From positions 33,667 through 97,666 of the forward strand of contig NZ_BNBS01000013.1 in the NCBI RefSeq assembly GCF_014656075.1: a stretch of 64,000 nt of DNA. Direction: 5' to 3'. The notes under the pieces are model-generated. The model did no database searches and was not told the origin of the DNA. It saw nothing but the letters and a program-made list of their open reading frames with translations. Within the stretch, counting starts at the first letter, position 1, and each line of letters begins with the position of its first letter. The stretch is from Streptomyces hydrogenans. GTDB taxonomy: Bacteria; Actinomycetota; Actinomycetes; Streptomycetales; Streptomycetaceae. The position numbers and the translations under genes were made by a program. Positions 15,968-25,970 of this stretch are shown one piece after another.

Positions 15968-16021
15968 CGATCCATGGAGCAGGTGCGATCCATGGAGAAG
16001 GAGCGATCCATGGAGAAGGAG
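15968..16021. repeat. Three tandem 18-bp repeats in the membrane protein/TetR intergenic region
   Basis: Units at 15968-15985, 15986-16003 and 16004-16021. The last two are identical (CGATCCATGGAGAAGGAG) and the first differs at three bases. Two decayed copies follow to about 16053. Each carries the palindrome TCCATGGA. The array lies in the leader of the minus-strand membrane-protein gene. Confidence 0.85.
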
Positions 16022-16122
16022 CGGCCCGGGGAAGGTGCGATCCAGGTGGAGCGCGATCTGAAGAGTCAAAGAGAAGGATCGTTCGTTTTACCTGAGGCCC
16101 ACTGTCCGCCGAGGTGGGGAAG

Positions 16123-16151
16123 TTGTCAAGAATGAATATTCGTTTTAGGTT
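16123..16151 (+). promoter_or_regulatory. tetR promoter with embedded operator
   Basis: TTGTCA (16123-16128), 17-bp spacer, TAGGTT (16146-16151), and the TetR ATG 6 nt later, so the mRNA is probably leaderless. AATGAATATTCGTT (16131-16144), palindromic but for one base pair, fills the spacer. TTCGTTTTA at 16139-16147 recurs at 16082-16090, towards the divergent gene. Confidence 0.65.
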
Positions 16152-16157
16152 CGTGGC

Positions 16158-16799
16158 ATGGCCCGTGTCTCCCAGGAACACCTCGACGCCCGCCGCCGCC
16201 AGATCCTCGACGGCGCCGCCCGCTGCTTCGCCCGGAACGGCTTCCACGCCACGTCGATGCAGGACGTGCTCGCCGAGGCGGGGCTCTCCGCCGGTGCGGT
16301 GTACCGCTACTTCCGCAGCAAGGACGAGCTCATCCAGGCCATCGCGGAGGAGACCTTCTCGAGCGTCCGCACCGCCTTCGTCGAGGCGGCCGCGTCCACC
16401 CCGCCGCCGACCCCCGACGTCCTCGTGGCCCGCGTCGTGACGATCGTCCTGGAGGAGCGGATCAGCGGGGCCGACCGGCACGCGTTCGCCCGGCTGATCG
16501 TCCAGGTGTGGGCCGAGACCCTCCGGGACGAGGCCCTGGCGAAGGCCCTCGCGCAGGGCTTCGACGCGATGCGGGCGCTCTGGTCCGAACTCTTCGACGC
16601 CTACCGCGCGAGCGGCGTGCTCACGGCGGACGTCTCCTCCGAGGTGATGGCCCGCACCCTCATCGCCGCGGTCCAGGGGTTCATCGCCCAGCAGGCGCTC
16701 TTCGGGGACGTCGAGATCGAGGTTCTCGGCGAGGGGCTCCGGGGTCTCATGTCGATGAACGCCGGCGCCCAGGAGGGACCCTCCCCGGCGGTCCGATGA
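16158..16799 (+). CDS. TetR-family transcriptional repressor
   Basis: 213 residues. The N-terminal helix-turn-helix is canonical: RRQILDGAARCFARNGFHA, MQDVLAEAGLSAGAVYRYF and RSKDELIQAIAEE. The C-terminal ligand domain is all-helical and unassigned. ATG 16158 lies directly after the -10 box, so the start is set by leaderless transcription. It is divergent from the membrane protein at 14849-15904; together with the operator in its own promoter, this suggests autorepression and control of that gene. The effector is unknown. Confidence 0.92.
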   Translation: MARVSQEHLDARRRQILDGAARCFARNGFHATSMQDVLAEAGLSAGAVYRYFRSKDELIQAIAEETFSSVRTAFVEAAASTPPPTPDVLVARVVTIVLEERISGADRHAFARLIVQVWAETLRDEALAKALAQGFDAMRALWSELFDAYRASGVLTADVSSEVMARTLIAAVQGFIAQQALFGDVEIEVLGEGLRGLMSMNAGAQEGPSPAVR

Positions 16800-16821
16800 T
16801 CATGAGATCGCAAAGCCGGAG

Positions 16822-16837
16822 TTAACGCGCCGGAAAA
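16822..16837 (+). promoter_or_regulatory. Possible GlnR half-box upstream of ureA
   Basis: TTAAC, six bases, then GAAAA resembles the GlnR pattern GTnAC-n6-GAAAC with two mismatches. Urease genes of streptomycetes are known GlnR targets. The match is short and imperfect. Confidence 0.3.
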
Positions 16838-16885
16838 ACTTCCGCCCTAACGTGCAATGTCCGGCCGTCCACCGCATCTCCGCTG

Positions 16886-16914
16886 TTCAACAGAGTGTTG
16901 ACGGTCGGTAGGGT
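16886..16914 (+). promoter_or_regulatory. Candidate urease operon promoter
   Basis: TTCAAC (16886-16891), 17-bp spacer, TAGGGT (16909-16914), 47 bp before the ureA start. CTGTTCAACAG (16883-16893) forms a perfect inverted repeat across the -35 box, and TTCAACA/TGTTGAC flank GAG, so a regulator may bind here. Confidence 0.5.
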
Positions 16915-16961
16915 CCGCAGCTGACCGGGTGCGGCCCGGTGGACGACTGTGAGGTGGAAGA

Positions 16962-17264
<303 letters not shown>

Positions 17265-17279
17265 CGGGGGCCGGCGCCG

Positions 17280-17726
17280 ATGATCCCCGGAGAGATCCTG
17301 TACGGGGACGGGCCGGTGTCCCTCAACGAGGGCCGCCCCGTCACCCGCCTCACCGTCCTGAACGCAGCCGACCGGCCCGTCCAGGTCGGCTCCCACTACC
17401 ACTTCGCCGAGGTCAACCCCGGCCTCGACTTCGACCGCGCGGCCGCGCGCGGTCTGCGGCTGCACATCGCCGCCGGCACCGCCGTGCGCTTCGAGCCGGG
17501 CATCCCCGTCGAGGTCGAACTCGTGCCGATCGCCGGCCACCGGATCGTCCCCGGCCTCCGCGGCGAGACCGCCGGCCCGCTGGACACCCCGCCCCCGACC
17601 GGCCCGCTGGAAACCTCGACCGCGTCCGCGCCGTCGAGCACCCCCACCGAGCCCGGCCCGTCGAGCACCCCCGCCCCGACCGCCCGCCCCGACGCCGCGG
17701 CCCCGAACGGAGATCCCCGTGCCTGA
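17280..17726 (+). CDS. ureB: Urease beta subunit with Pro/Thr/Ser-rich tail
   Basis: 148 residues. The first 100 or so are ordinary Ure[33 protein letters not shown], and the [10 protein letters not shown] region. The last 48 residues (from about [17 protein letters not shown]) are a low-complexity extension rich in Pro, Thr, Ser and Ala. Typical UreB ends near 101-105 residues. The tail overlaps the ureC start by 8 bp. It is probably disordered and surface-exposed; its role is unknown. Confidence 0.95.
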   Translation: MIPGEILYGDGPVSLNEGRPVTRLTVLNAADRPVQVGSHYHFAEVNPGLDFDRAAARGLRLHIAAGTAVRFEPGIPVEVELVPIAGHRIVPGLRGETAGPLDTPPPTGPLETSTASAPSSTPTEPGPSSTPAPTARPDAAAPNGDPRA

Positions 17727-19440
17727 CCTCCACCGTGCCGTGTACGCCGACCTGTTCGGCCCCACCACCGGCGACCGCGTCCGGCTCGCCGACACCGACC
17801 TGCTGGTGGAGATCGAGGAGGACCGCTCCGGCGGGCCCGGCCGGGCCGGCGAGGAGGCCGTCTTCGGCGGCGGCAAGGTCATCCGCGAGTCGATGGGGCA
17901 GGCCCGCACCACACGTGCCGAAGGCGCCCCCGACACCGTGATCACCGGTGCGCTGGTCATCGACCACTGGGGGATCGTCAAGGCCGACATCGGCATCCGC
18001 GACGGCCGGATCACGGCGCTCGGCAAGGCCGGCAACCCCGACACCATGGACGGGGTGCACCCCGGGCTCGTCATCGGGCCGGAGACCGAGGTGATCGTCG
18101 GCAACGGCCGGATCGTCACCGCCGGCGGCGTCGACACCCACATCCACTTCATCTCGCCGACCGTCGTCGAGCAGGCCCTCGCCACCGGCATCACCACCCT
18201 CGTCGGCGGCGGCACCGGCCCCGCCGAGGGCACCAAGGCCACCACCGTCACCCCGGGGCCCTGGCACATGGCCCGGATGTTCGAGGCCCTGGACACCTTC
18301 CCCGTCAACATCGGCCTCCTCGGCAAGGGCAACACCATGTCCCGCGAGGCCATGCACTCCCAGCTGCGCGGCGGCGCCCTCGGCTTCAAGATCCACGAGG
18401 ACTGGGGGGCCACCCCCGCCGTCATCGACGCCTGCCTCGACGTCTGCGAGGAGACCGGCGTCCAGCTGGCCATCCACACCGACACCCTCAACGAGGCCGG
18501 GTTCGTCGGCGACACCCTCGCCGCCATCGCGGGCCGGACCATCCACGCGTACCACACCGAGGGAGCGGGCGGCGGGCACGCACCGGACATCATCACCGCG
18601 GTCTCCGAGCCGTACGTGCTGCCCAGCTCGACCAACCCGACCCGGCCGCACACCGTCAACACCATCGAGGAACACCTCGACATGCTGATGGTCTGCCACC
18701 ACCTCAACCCCGCCGTCCCCGAGGACCTGGCCTTCGCCGAGTCCCGGATCCGGCCCTCCACCATCGCCGCCGAGGACGTCCTCCACGACCTCGGCGCGAT
18801 CTCGATCATCTCCTCCGACTCCCAGGCCATGGGCCGCGTCGGCGAGGTGATCCTGCGGACCTGGCAGACCGCCCACGTCATGAAGAAGCGGCGCGGCGCG
18901 CTCCCGGGGGACGGCCGGGCCGACAACCACCGGGTGCGCCGCTACGTCGCCAAGTACACGATCAACCCGGCCGTCGCCCAGGGCATGGACCACCTCATCG
19001 GGTCCGTCGAGCCGGGCAAGCTCGCCGACCTGGTCCTCTGGGAGCCGGCCTTCTTCGGCGTGAAGCCGCTCGTGGTCCTCAAGGGCGGGCAGATCGCGTA
19101 CGCCCAGATGGGTGACGCCAATGCCTCCATCCCCACGCCCCAACCGGTGCTGCCGAGGCCGATGTTCGGCGCCCTGGGCAGGGCGGCCGCGGCCGGCTCC
19201 GTCAACTTCACCGCCGAGGCGGCGATCGAGGACGACCTGCCGCGGCGGCTCGGTCTGGCCAAGGAGTTCACCCCGATCCGCTCCACCCGCCGCGTCACCA
19301 AGGCGGACATGCGGGAGAACGACGCCCTGCCGCGCGTCGAGGTCGACGCCGACACCTTCACCGTCACCATCGACGGCGAGGCGGTCGAACCGGCGCCCGC
19401 CGCGGAACTGCCCATGGCCCAGCGTTACTTCCTCTTCTGA
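17719..19440 (+). CDS. ureC: Urease alpha (catalytic) subunit
   Basis: 573 residues, the usual length. It holds the nickel-binding and catalytic motifs: THIHFISP (two His ligands), [13 protein letters not shown] with the carbamylated Lys, [29 protein letters not shown] and [12 protein letters not shown]. It ends with the conserved AQRYFLF. The start is GTG 17719, inside the ureB tail. The stop overlaps the ureF start (TGATG). Nickel is loaded by UreF, UreG and UreD, encoded next. Confidence 0.98.
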   Translation: MPDLHRAVYADLFGPTTGDRVRLADTDLLVEIEEDRSGGPGRAGEEAVFGGGKVIRESMGQARTTRAEGAPDTVITGALVIDHWGIVKADIGIRDGRITALGKAGNPDTMDGVHPGLVIGPETEVIVGNGRIVTAGGVDTHIHFISPTVVEQALATGITTLVGGGTGPAEGTKATTVTPGPWHMARMFEALDTFPVNIGLLGKGNTMSREAMHSQLRGGALGFKIHEDWGATPAVIDACLDVCEETGVQLAIHTDTLNEAGFVGDTLAAIAGRTIHAYHTEGAGGGHAPDIITAVSEPYVLPSSTNPTRPHTVNTIEEHLDMLMVCHHLNPAVPEDLAFAESRIRPSTIAAEDVLHDLGAISIISSDSQAMGRVGEVILRTWQTAHVMKKRRGALPGDGRADNHRVRRYVAKYTINPAVAQGMDHLIGSVEPGKLADLVLWEPAFFGVKPLVVLKGGQIAYAQMGDANASIPTPQPVLPRPMFGALGRAAAAGSVNFTAEAAIEDDLPRRLGLAKEFTPIRSTRRVTKADMRENDALPRVEVDADTFTVTIDGEAVEPAPAAELPMAQRYFLF

Positions 19441-20102
19441 TGACGCGCTCCGCACTGCTCGTGCTCGCCGACGGGCGCTTCCCCGCCGGTGGGCACGCGC
19501 ACTCCGGCGGCGCCGAGGCCGCCGTCAAGGCGGGCCGGATCCGGGACGCCGCCGGACTGGAAGCCTTCTGCCTTGGGCGTCTGCACACCACCGGGCTCAC
19601 CGCGGCCGGCCTCGCGGCCGCCGCGGCCCTCGGCCACGACCCGTACGAGCTCGACGCGGCCGCCGACGCCCGCACCCCCTCACCCGCCCTCCGCGCCGCC
19701 TCCCGGCGGCTCGGTCGCCAGCTGATGCGGGCCGCCCGCGCCACCTGGCCGGGCCCAGGACTCGACGCGCTCGCCGCCGCGTTCCCGCGCGGCGCGCACC
19801 AGCCCGTCGTCCTCGGCGCCACCGCGCGGGCCGCCGGCCGCGGCCCCGAGGACGCCGCGCACTGCGCCGCGTACGAGACGGCCGGCGGTCCGGCGACCGC
19901 GACCGTACGCCTCCTGGGCCTCGACCCGTACCAGGCGACCGCCGTCCTCGCGCGGCTCGCCCCCGTGATGGACGAGGTCGCGGCCCGGGCGACCGCCGCC
20001 GCGCGCGAGGGCGTCGACGCCCTGCCCGCCGCCTCCGCGCCGCTCCTCGACATCACCGCCGAACAGCACGCGGCCTGGCCCGTCCGCCTCTTCGCCTCGT
20101 AA
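19440..20102 (+). CDS. ureF: Urease accessory protein UreF
   Basis: 220 residues, an all-helical nickel-loading factor that joins UreD and UreG on apo-urease. The N-terminal LADGRFPAGGHAHSGGAEAAV matches the UreF signature (dGrFPsGgfaHS-type). ATG 19440 overlaps the ureC stop by one base, so it is translated by coupling. It is more Ala-rich and divergent than enteric UreF, as usual in actinobacteria. Confidence 0.93.
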   Translation: MTRSALLVLADGRFPAGGHAHSGGAEAAVKAGRIRDAAGLEAFCLGRLHTTGLTAAGLAAAAALGHDPYELDAAADARTPSPALRAASRRLGRQLMRAARATWPGPGLDALAAAFPRGAHQPVVLGATARAAGRGPEDAAHCAAYETAGGPATATVRLLGLDPYQATAVLARLAPVMDEVAARATAAAREGVDALPAASAPLLDITAEQHAAWPVRLFAS

Positions 20103-20117
20103 CACTGGAGTAGCCCC

Positions 20118-20809
<692 letters not shown>

Positions 20810-20813
<4 letters not shown>

Positions 20814-21556
20814 GCCTGCGCGCCACCGCCCGGATCGCCGCCGCGGCCGACGGCTCCCTGCCGGTCCTGGAGAGCGACGGTCCGCTCGCCCCGCGCCGTA
20901 CCCGCGCCGCCGCACCCGGCTGGACGCGGGTGACGGTGGTCGGCGCGATGAGCGCGCCGCTCGGTGGCGACCGGCTCGCGATCGAGACCGAGGTACGGGA
21001 CGGGGCCAGGCTGCGGGTCGACTCGGCTGCCGCCACGCTGGCCCTGCCCGGCCGCGTCCCGCACCCGGCCGCGTACGAACTCCGGCTCCGCGTCGGCGCG
21101 TACGCCGCGCTGCACTGGTTGCCCGAACAGCTCGTCAGCGCCCACGGCTCCGACCTCCGGGTGCGGACGGACGTCGACCTCGACGCCACCGCGCGACTGG
21201 TGCTGCGGGAGGAGCAGGTCCTCGGCCGGCACGGCGAGCCGCCCGGCACGCTCTTCTCCCGGCTCACCGTCCGCCGCGCCGGCCGTCCGCTGCTCGACCA
21301 GGAACTCGCGTACGGCCCGGGCGCCCCGGGCGGCTGGGACGGCGGCGCCGTCCTGGCCGGTCACCGGGCCACCGGCCAGCTCCTGGTCGTCGACCCGGCC
21401 TTCGAGGAGGAACCGGTGGCGGCGCGCCCGCTCGGCGAGCACGGGGCGCTCACCCCGCTCGCCGGTCCCGCCGCCCTCGTCACCGCCGTCGCCCCCGACG
21501 CGCTCGCCCTGAGCCGGATCCTCGACGCGGCGCTCACCGAACTCGCCGACGTATGA
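20810..21556 (+). CDS. ureD: Urease accessory protein UreD
   Basis: 248 residues of the UreD/UreH family, the scaffold through which nickel passes to the apoenzyme. Recognisable stretches are [36 protein letters not shown] and the C-terminal [14 protein letters not shown] region. Its ATG overlaps the ureG stop (ATGA). It is the last gene of the operon, with a strong terminator starting 2 bp after the stop. Confidence 0.92.
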
Positions 21557-21558
21557 GG

Positions 21559-21596
21559 CGGATCCGGGTGTACCGCTCAGCGGACACCCGGATCCG
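21559..21596 (+). terminator. Terminator of the urease operon
   Basis: A 13-bp perfect stem (21559-21571 with 21584-21596); the loop folds into a further 5-bp stem (CCGCT/AGCGG). It starts right after the ureD stop. Confidence 0.85.
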
Positions 21597-21695
21597 GTTA
21601 TGGGTTCGGCAAAGAAACGTGTGTTCGCACTGACGCCGTGGCCTCCCTGACGAAAGGATCGCCCGAACAGACGACCACCTACAGGGGGAGGACCT

Positions 21696-23282
21696 GTGAG
21701 ACGACGCACGGCAGTGCTCGGCTCCGCCGGAACGCTCATCGCCGGCACACTCGTCGCGGGCGCGCTCGCGGCTCCGATGGCCAGCGCCGACAGCGGCGCG
21801 CGCCACGGCCGGGACGCCGAGGCGTACGGGGTCGCGGTCGCCGCGGCCCAGGCCGCCCGCGCCGGCATCGACTGGCAGGACTGTCCCGCCGACTGGGGCC
21901 TGGAGCAGCCGATCCAGTGCGGCTGGGTCACCGTGCCCGTCGACTACGCCAAGCCGTACGGCAAGAAGATCAAGATCGCCGTCGACCGGATCGCCGCCAC
22001 CGGCACCCCGGCCGAGCGCCAGGGCGCGCTCCTCTACAACCCCGGCGGCCCCGGCGGTTCCGGCCTGCGCTTCCCGCGCCGCGTCACCACGAACAACAAG
22101 ATCTGGGCGAACGCCGCCAAGGCCTACGACTTCGTCGGCTTCGACCCGCGCGGCGTCGGCAAGTCCGCGCCGATCTCCTGCGTCGACCCGACCGAGTTCG
22201 TCAAGGGCCCCAAGCCCGACCCGGTCCCGGACAGCGAGGCCGACAAGCGGGCGCAGCGCAAGCTCGCCGCCGAGTACGCCGCGGGCTGCGCCGAGAAGAG
22301 CGGCGACATGCTCCCGTACATGACGACGCCGAACACCGCGCGCGACCTCGACGTCGTCCGCGCCGCCCTCGGCGAGAAGAAGCTCAACTTCGTCGGCGTC
22401 TCGTACGGCACCTACCTCGGCGCCGTCTACGGCACCCTCTTCCCGGACCACGTCCGGCGGATGGTGCTGGACAGCGTCGTCAACCCGTCGACCCGGTCGA
22501 TCTGGTACGAGGCCAACCTCGGCCAGGACATCGCCTTCGAGGGCCGGCTCACCGACTGGATGACCTGGGTCGCGCGGAACGACGCCACCTACCACCTCGG
22601 GGACACCCTGGCGGAGGTCCGGCAGCAGTGGGAGACCCTGCGCGCCGCCGCCAAGAAGGCGCCCCTCGGCGGCAAGGTCGGACCGGCCGAGCTGATCGGC
22701 TTCTTCCAGAACGCCCCGTACTACGACTCCATGTGGGCCCCCGTGGCCGAGGCGTGGAGCGCGTACGCCGCCGGCGACCCGCAGCCGCTGATCGACAACG
22801 CCGCGGCCGACCTCACCGACACCGCCGGCAACATCGCCTCGGAGAACGGCAACGCCGTCTACACGGCGGTCGAGTGCGCGGACGCCCCGTGGCCGACCAG
22901 CTGGAAGAAGTGGGACCGGGACAACTCCCGCCTCCACGAGCAGTACCCGTTCATGACCTGGGCGAACGCCTGGATGAACCTGCCCTGCGCCACCTGGAAG
23001 GCGCCGAGCCAGAAGCCCGTGCAGGTGAAGACGGGCAAGGGCCTGCCGCCCGTGCTCATCACCCAGTCCGAGCGCGACGCCGCCACGCCGTACGAGGGTG
23101 CTGTGGAACTGCACAAGCGGTTCAAGGGCTCGCGCCTGATCACGGAGAAGGACGCCGGCTCGCACGGCATCACCAACCTGGTCAACCCGTGCCTCAACCC
23201 CAAGGTCGAGACGTACCTGCTGACCGGCAAGGTGGACGCCACGGACCAGACCTGCGCCCCGCACGCCGCGCCGCAGCCGTAA
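21696..23282 (+). CDS. Secreted alpha/beta-hydrolase, tripeptidyl-aminopeptidase type
   Basis: A 528-residue exported serine peptidase. The signal peptide spans about residues 1-31 (MRRRTAVLGSAGTLIAG to ASA-D). The body matches the SlpD/SlpE and tripeptidyl aminopeptidase group: oxyanion region NPGGPGGSG, GFDPRGVGKS, nucleophile elbow GVSYGTYLG with Ser236, and the C-terminal TAP-like domain supplying Asp (SERDAATPYEGA) and His (GSHGITN). It removes N-terminal tripeptides or processes surface peptides. The start is GTG 21696, preceded by GGGGGAGGA. It stands alone, flanked by terminators. Confidence 0.9.
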   Translation: MRRRTAVLGSAGTLIAGTLVAGALAAPMASADSGARHGRDAEAYGVAVAAAQAARAGIDWQDCPADWGLEQPIQCGWVTVPVDYAKPYGKKIKIAVDRIAATGTPAERQGALLYNPGGPGGSGLRFPRRVTTNNKIWANAAKAYDFVGFDPRGVGKSAPISCVDPTEFVKGPKPDPVPDSEADKRAQRKLAAEYAAGCAEKSGDMLPYMTTPNTARDLDVVRAALGEKKLNFVGVSYGTYLGAVYGTLFPDHVRRMVLDSVVNPSTRSIWYEANLGQDIAFEGRLTDWMTWVARNDATYHLGDTLAEVRQQWETLRAAAKKAPLGGKVGPAELIGFFQNAPYYDSMWAPVAEAWSAYAAGDPQPLIDNAAADLTDTAGNIASENGNAVYTAVECADAPWPTSWKKWDRDNSRLHEQYPFMTWANAWMNLPCATWKAPSQKPVQVKTGKGLPPVLITQSERDAATPYEGAVELHKRFKGSRLITEKDAGSHGITNLVNPCLNPKVETYLLTGKVDATDQTCAPHAAPQP

Positions 23283-23315
23283 CACCCGTCGGTCCCCGAC
23301 CGGGGGCCGACGTCA

Positions 23316-23346
23316 GGAGGGGCGGTCGCCCGGCGACCGCCCCTCC
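23316..23346. terminator. Bidirectional terminator hairpin
   Basis: A 14-bp perfect stem (23316-23329 with 23333-23346) and a 3-nt loop between the convergent peptidase and acyltransferase genes. Confidence 0.85.
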
Positions 23347-23359
23347 GCCGTGCCTCCGC

Positions 23360-24043
23360 TCACCCGTCGGTCGCCGCCGCCTTCACCACGGCCGCGTACT
23401 CGTCCACGTACTCCTGGCCCGACAGCCGCATGATCGCGTACATGATCTCGTCCGTGACCGCCCGGACCACCGTCCGTTCGTCCGCCGAACCCGCGAAGCG
23501 CGAGAAGTCCAGCGGCTCCCCGAAACGGATCGTCACCCGCCGGATCCGCGGCACCACCCGCCCCGGCGGCTGGATCTCGAAGGTGCCGACCATCGCGCAC
23601 GGCACCACCTTCACCCCGGCCGTCAGCGCCATCACCGCCACCCCGACCTTGCCCTTGTACAGCCGCCCGTCGTGCGAGCGCGTGCCCTCCGGGTAGATGC
23701 CGAGCAGCTCGTCCTTCGCCAGCACCCCGAGGCCCTCGCGGATCGCCGCCCGCCCCGCCTCCTTGCCCGAGCGGTCCACCGGGATCTGCCCGGCCGCCCG
23801 GAAGAACGCGGCGGTCAGCCGCCCCCTCAGCCCCGGCCCGGTGAAGTACTCCTGTTTGGCCAGGAAGGTGATCCGCCGGTCGAGCACCACCGGCATCAGG
23901 AAGTGGTCCGAGAAGGAGAGGTGGTTGCCCGCGACGATCGCCGCGCCCTCCTCGGGGATGTGCTCGATCCCCTCCACCCTCGGCCGGAACAGCAGTTTCA
24001 GCAGCGGTCCGAGCAGTACGTACTTCAGCAGCCGGTAGAACAC
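23360..24043 (-). CDS. PlsC-type 1-acylglycerol-3-phosphate acyltransferase
   Basis: 227 residues. The acyltransferase motifs are NHLSFSD (block I, H-x4-D), GQIPVDRSGKEAGR (block II) and GIYPEGTRSHDGRLYKGK (block III). The enzyme transfers a fatty acyl group to lysophosphatidate or a related acceptor at the inner membrane; the N-terminal hydrophobic helix VFYRLLKYVLLGPLLKLLF would anchor it. GTG 24043 is chosen because the motif order then matches the family; the open frame runs further upstream, across the divergent DUF3048 gene start. The substrate among lysophospholipids is not settled. Confidence 0.9.
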   Translation of the reverse strand: MFYRLLKYVLLGPLLKLLFRPRVEGIEHIPEEGAAIVAGNHLSFSDHFLMPVVLDRRITFLAKQEYFTGPGLRGRLTAAFFRAAGQIPVDRSGKEAGRAAIREGLGVLAKDELLGIYPEGTRSHDGRLYKGKVGVAVMALTAGVKVVPCAMVGTFEIQPPGRVVPRIRRVTIRFGEPLDFSRFAGSADERTVVRAVTDEIMYAIMRLSGQEYVDEYAAVVKAAATDG

Positions 24044-24140
24044 CGGAACCCCCGTTCGTCGTCCGTCACGCCCGTTGTAACGCCCCGGCCGCCCGTGGTC
24101 CACTGGTGGGAGTGGCCCGACTCTCACCCGGGAGGCCGAG

Positions 24141-25133
24141 ATGCCAGGCGCGCACCGACCCCGGGGTCCCCGGCGCGTGCTCACCGCGCTGCTGTGCGCG
24201 GTGACCGCGGCCGGATTGTACGGTTGCACAGGATCGGGCCCGACGGACCCGCCGCCGACGCGTACGCCCACCAGCGCCCCGAGCGGCGTCTCCCCGTTCA
24301 CCGGACTGCCCGCCCGCACCGGCCCCGTCCTCGCCGTCAAGATCGACAACGTGGCGGCCGCCCGCCCCCACACCGGCCTCGGCGCCGCCGACCTCGTCTA
24401 CGTCGAACAGGTCGAGGGCGGCGTCACCCGCCTCCTCGCCGTCTACTCCTCCCGTCTCCCCGACAGCGTCGGCCCCGTCCGCAGCGCCCGCGAGTCCGAC
24501 ATCTCCCTGCTGCGCCCCTTCGGCCACCCCGCGCTCGCCTACTCCGGCGCCCAGCGCGCCCTGAACCCGCTCCTCGAATCCGCGCCCCTCGACCTGGTCA
24601 GCGAGTCCACCGCACCCGGCGCCTTCCGTCGCTCCCCGGACCGCCCCGCCCCGCACAACCTCTACGTGCGCCCCGCGCGCGCCCTCGCCGCCGCCCCCGA
24701 CGCCTCGGACGCGCGGCCGATCGGACTGCGCTTCGGCCCCGCGCCCGCCGGCGGCACCGCGACCACCGCGGAGACCGTCCGCTTCCCGGCCGCCCGCTAC
24801 ACCTTCACCTGGTCCGCCGCCGGGCACGGCTGGCGCGTCGCGATCGACGGACGCGGCGCGACCAGCACCGACAGCGGCCCGCTCGTCCCCGCCACCGTCG
24901 TCGTGCAGCGCGTGACGATCCGGTCCTCCGCCTTCCACGACGTGAACGGCGCCGTCTCCCCGTACACCGAGACCACCGGCTCCGGCACCGCGACCGTGCT
25001 GCGCGACGGGCGGGCGTACGAGGCCCGCTGGTCCCGCCCGGACCCGGCCGGCGGCACCACCTTCACCACCCCCGACGGCAGCCCCCTCGCCTTCGCCCCC
25101 GGACAGGTCTGGATCGTCCTCGCACCGCGCTGA
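24141..25133 (+). CDS. DUF3048-domain lipoprotein
   Basis: 330 residues. The signal sequence ends in a lipobox (AAGLYGC, Cys29), so it is probably a membrane-anchored lipoprotein. A Pro/Thr linker follows, then the DUF3048 domain (SPFTGLP, AVKIDNVAAARPHTGLGAADLVYVE, VEGGVTRLLAVY, VGPVRSARESDI) and its C-terminal part (LRDGRAYEARWSRPDPAGGTTF). YerB of Bacillus is in this family; its function is not established. ATG 24141 is preceded by GGGAGG. It is divergent from the acyltransferase. Confidence 0.88.
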   Translation: MPGAHRPRGPRRVLTALLCAVTAAGLYGCTGSGPTDPPPTRTPTSAPSGVSPFTGLPARTGPVLAVKIDNVAAARPHTGLGAADLVYVEQVEGGVTRLLAVYSSRLPDSVGPVRSARESDISLLRPFGHPALAYSGAQRALNPLLESAPLDLVSESTAPGAFRRSPDRPAPHNLYVRPARALAAAPDASDARPIGLRFGPAPAGGTATTAETVRFPAARYTFTWSAAGHGWRVAIDGRGATSTDSGPLVPATVVVQRVTIRSSAFHDVNGAVSPYTETTGSGTATVLRDGRAYEARWSRPDPAGGTTFTTPDGSPLAFAPGQVWIVLAPR

Positions 25134-25218
25134 GGACCCCCTCCGGGCGCGGCGGATGATCACACCGGACCCGGGTAGGGGCGGGAGACAGCAGTCACTC
25201 CCGGGGAGGAGGCACGCC

Positions 25219-25560
25219 ATGAGCGCCGACCTGTGGGGCTACGCGGAGTCCTCCGGCCACGTGCCGGGCGACACCCTGATCGGATACGCGGTGGAGGCCA
25301 CCGACGGAGGGATCGGGAAGGTCGACCGGCACACGGAGGACGTCGGCCGTTCCTACCTCGTCGTGGACACCGGGCCGTGGATCCTCGGCCACAAGGTCGT
25401 CCTGCCCGCCGGCCTCGTCGACCGGCAGAACGAGACCGTGCACGTCACCTGCACCAAGGAGCACGTCCGCGGGTCGCCGGACTTCGAGTCCGGGCAGAAC
25501 GAGCACGACGTCACCTTCATCCGGCTCGTCGAGCAGTACTACGCGAACCGGCACATGTGA
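25219..25560 (+). CDS. PRC-barrel domain protein
   Basis: 113 residues. The PRC-barrel fold is seen in GDTLIGYAVEATDGGIGKVDRH, then YLVVDTGPWILGHKVVLPAGLV. PRC barrels occur in RimM and photosynthetic reaction-centre H subunits. Stand-alone forms such as this are common in actinobacteria and usually unassigned. ATG 25219 follows GGGGAGGAGG. It is convergent with the small membrane protein at 25573 (12 bp apart). Probably cytosolic. Confidence 0.85.
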   Translation: MSADLWGYAESSGHVPGDTLIGYAVEATDGGIGKVDRHTEDVGRSYLVVDTGPWILGHKVVLPAGLVDRQNETVHVTCTKEHVRGSPDFESGQNEHDVTFIRLVEQYYANRHM

Positions 25561-25572
25561 GGGAGCCCTCGA

Positions 25573-25788
25573 TCAGCGCGGTGTCGGGCCCGTCCCGCCC
25601 GCGCGGGGCCGGCGCGGCGTCGTGAGCGCCTCGGTGCTGTCCGCCGCCGCCATGCCGATCGTCGCCACCCCGAGCACGATCCAGCCGAACCAGAGCCAGC
25701 CGCTGCTGCCGAGCGCCACCGTGTACGCGGTGATCAGCACCAGGACGGCGCAGGTGACGATCGTCATCGCCTTCGTGGAACCGGACAT
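25573..25788 (-). CDS. Small two-helix membrane protein
   Basis: 71 residues (MSGSTKAMTIVTCAVLVLI...). Two transmembrane segments, AMTIVTCAVLVLITAYTVAL and GWLWFGWIVLGVATIGMAAA, are joined by a short turn; the C-terminal tail is Arg/Pro-rich. No family is recognised. ATG 25788 has a good ribosome site, GGAGGAGGG. It is separated from the CtaG gene upstream by a strong hairpin, so it is probably its own unit. Confidence 0.7.
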   Translation of the reverse strand: MSGSTKAMTIVTCAVLVLITAYTVALGSSGWLWFGWIVLGVATIGMAAADSTEALTTPRRPRAGGTGPTPR

Positions 25789-25915
25789 CCGCCCGCCCTC
25801 CTCCGGGGCCCGCGCCGGACCCCGACCGGGGCCCGGGAAGCCTCCCTCCCATCGTGACTCCCCACCGGGGGCGCGCGCTACTCCCCGGACGCTCCCGGCG
25901 TGCGCCGGACAGCAC

Positions 25916-25949
25916 GGAGTCCCCGGGACCACCAGGTCCCGGGGGCTCC
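25916..25949 (-). terminator. Terminator of the ctaG-like gene
   Basis: A 15-bp stem (25916-25930 with 25935-25949, one G-T pair) and a 4-nt loop, 21 bp after the CtaG-like stop. Confidence 0.8.
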
Positions 25950-25970
25950 CGCGCACGGATCGCGCGACGC

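Noticed and set aside
21638..25159. Long open frame crossing the peptidase, acyltransferase and DUF3048 genes
   Set aside because: Arg/Pro-rich translation typical of the wrong frame in high-GC DNA; the real genes lie in other frames with clear motifs.
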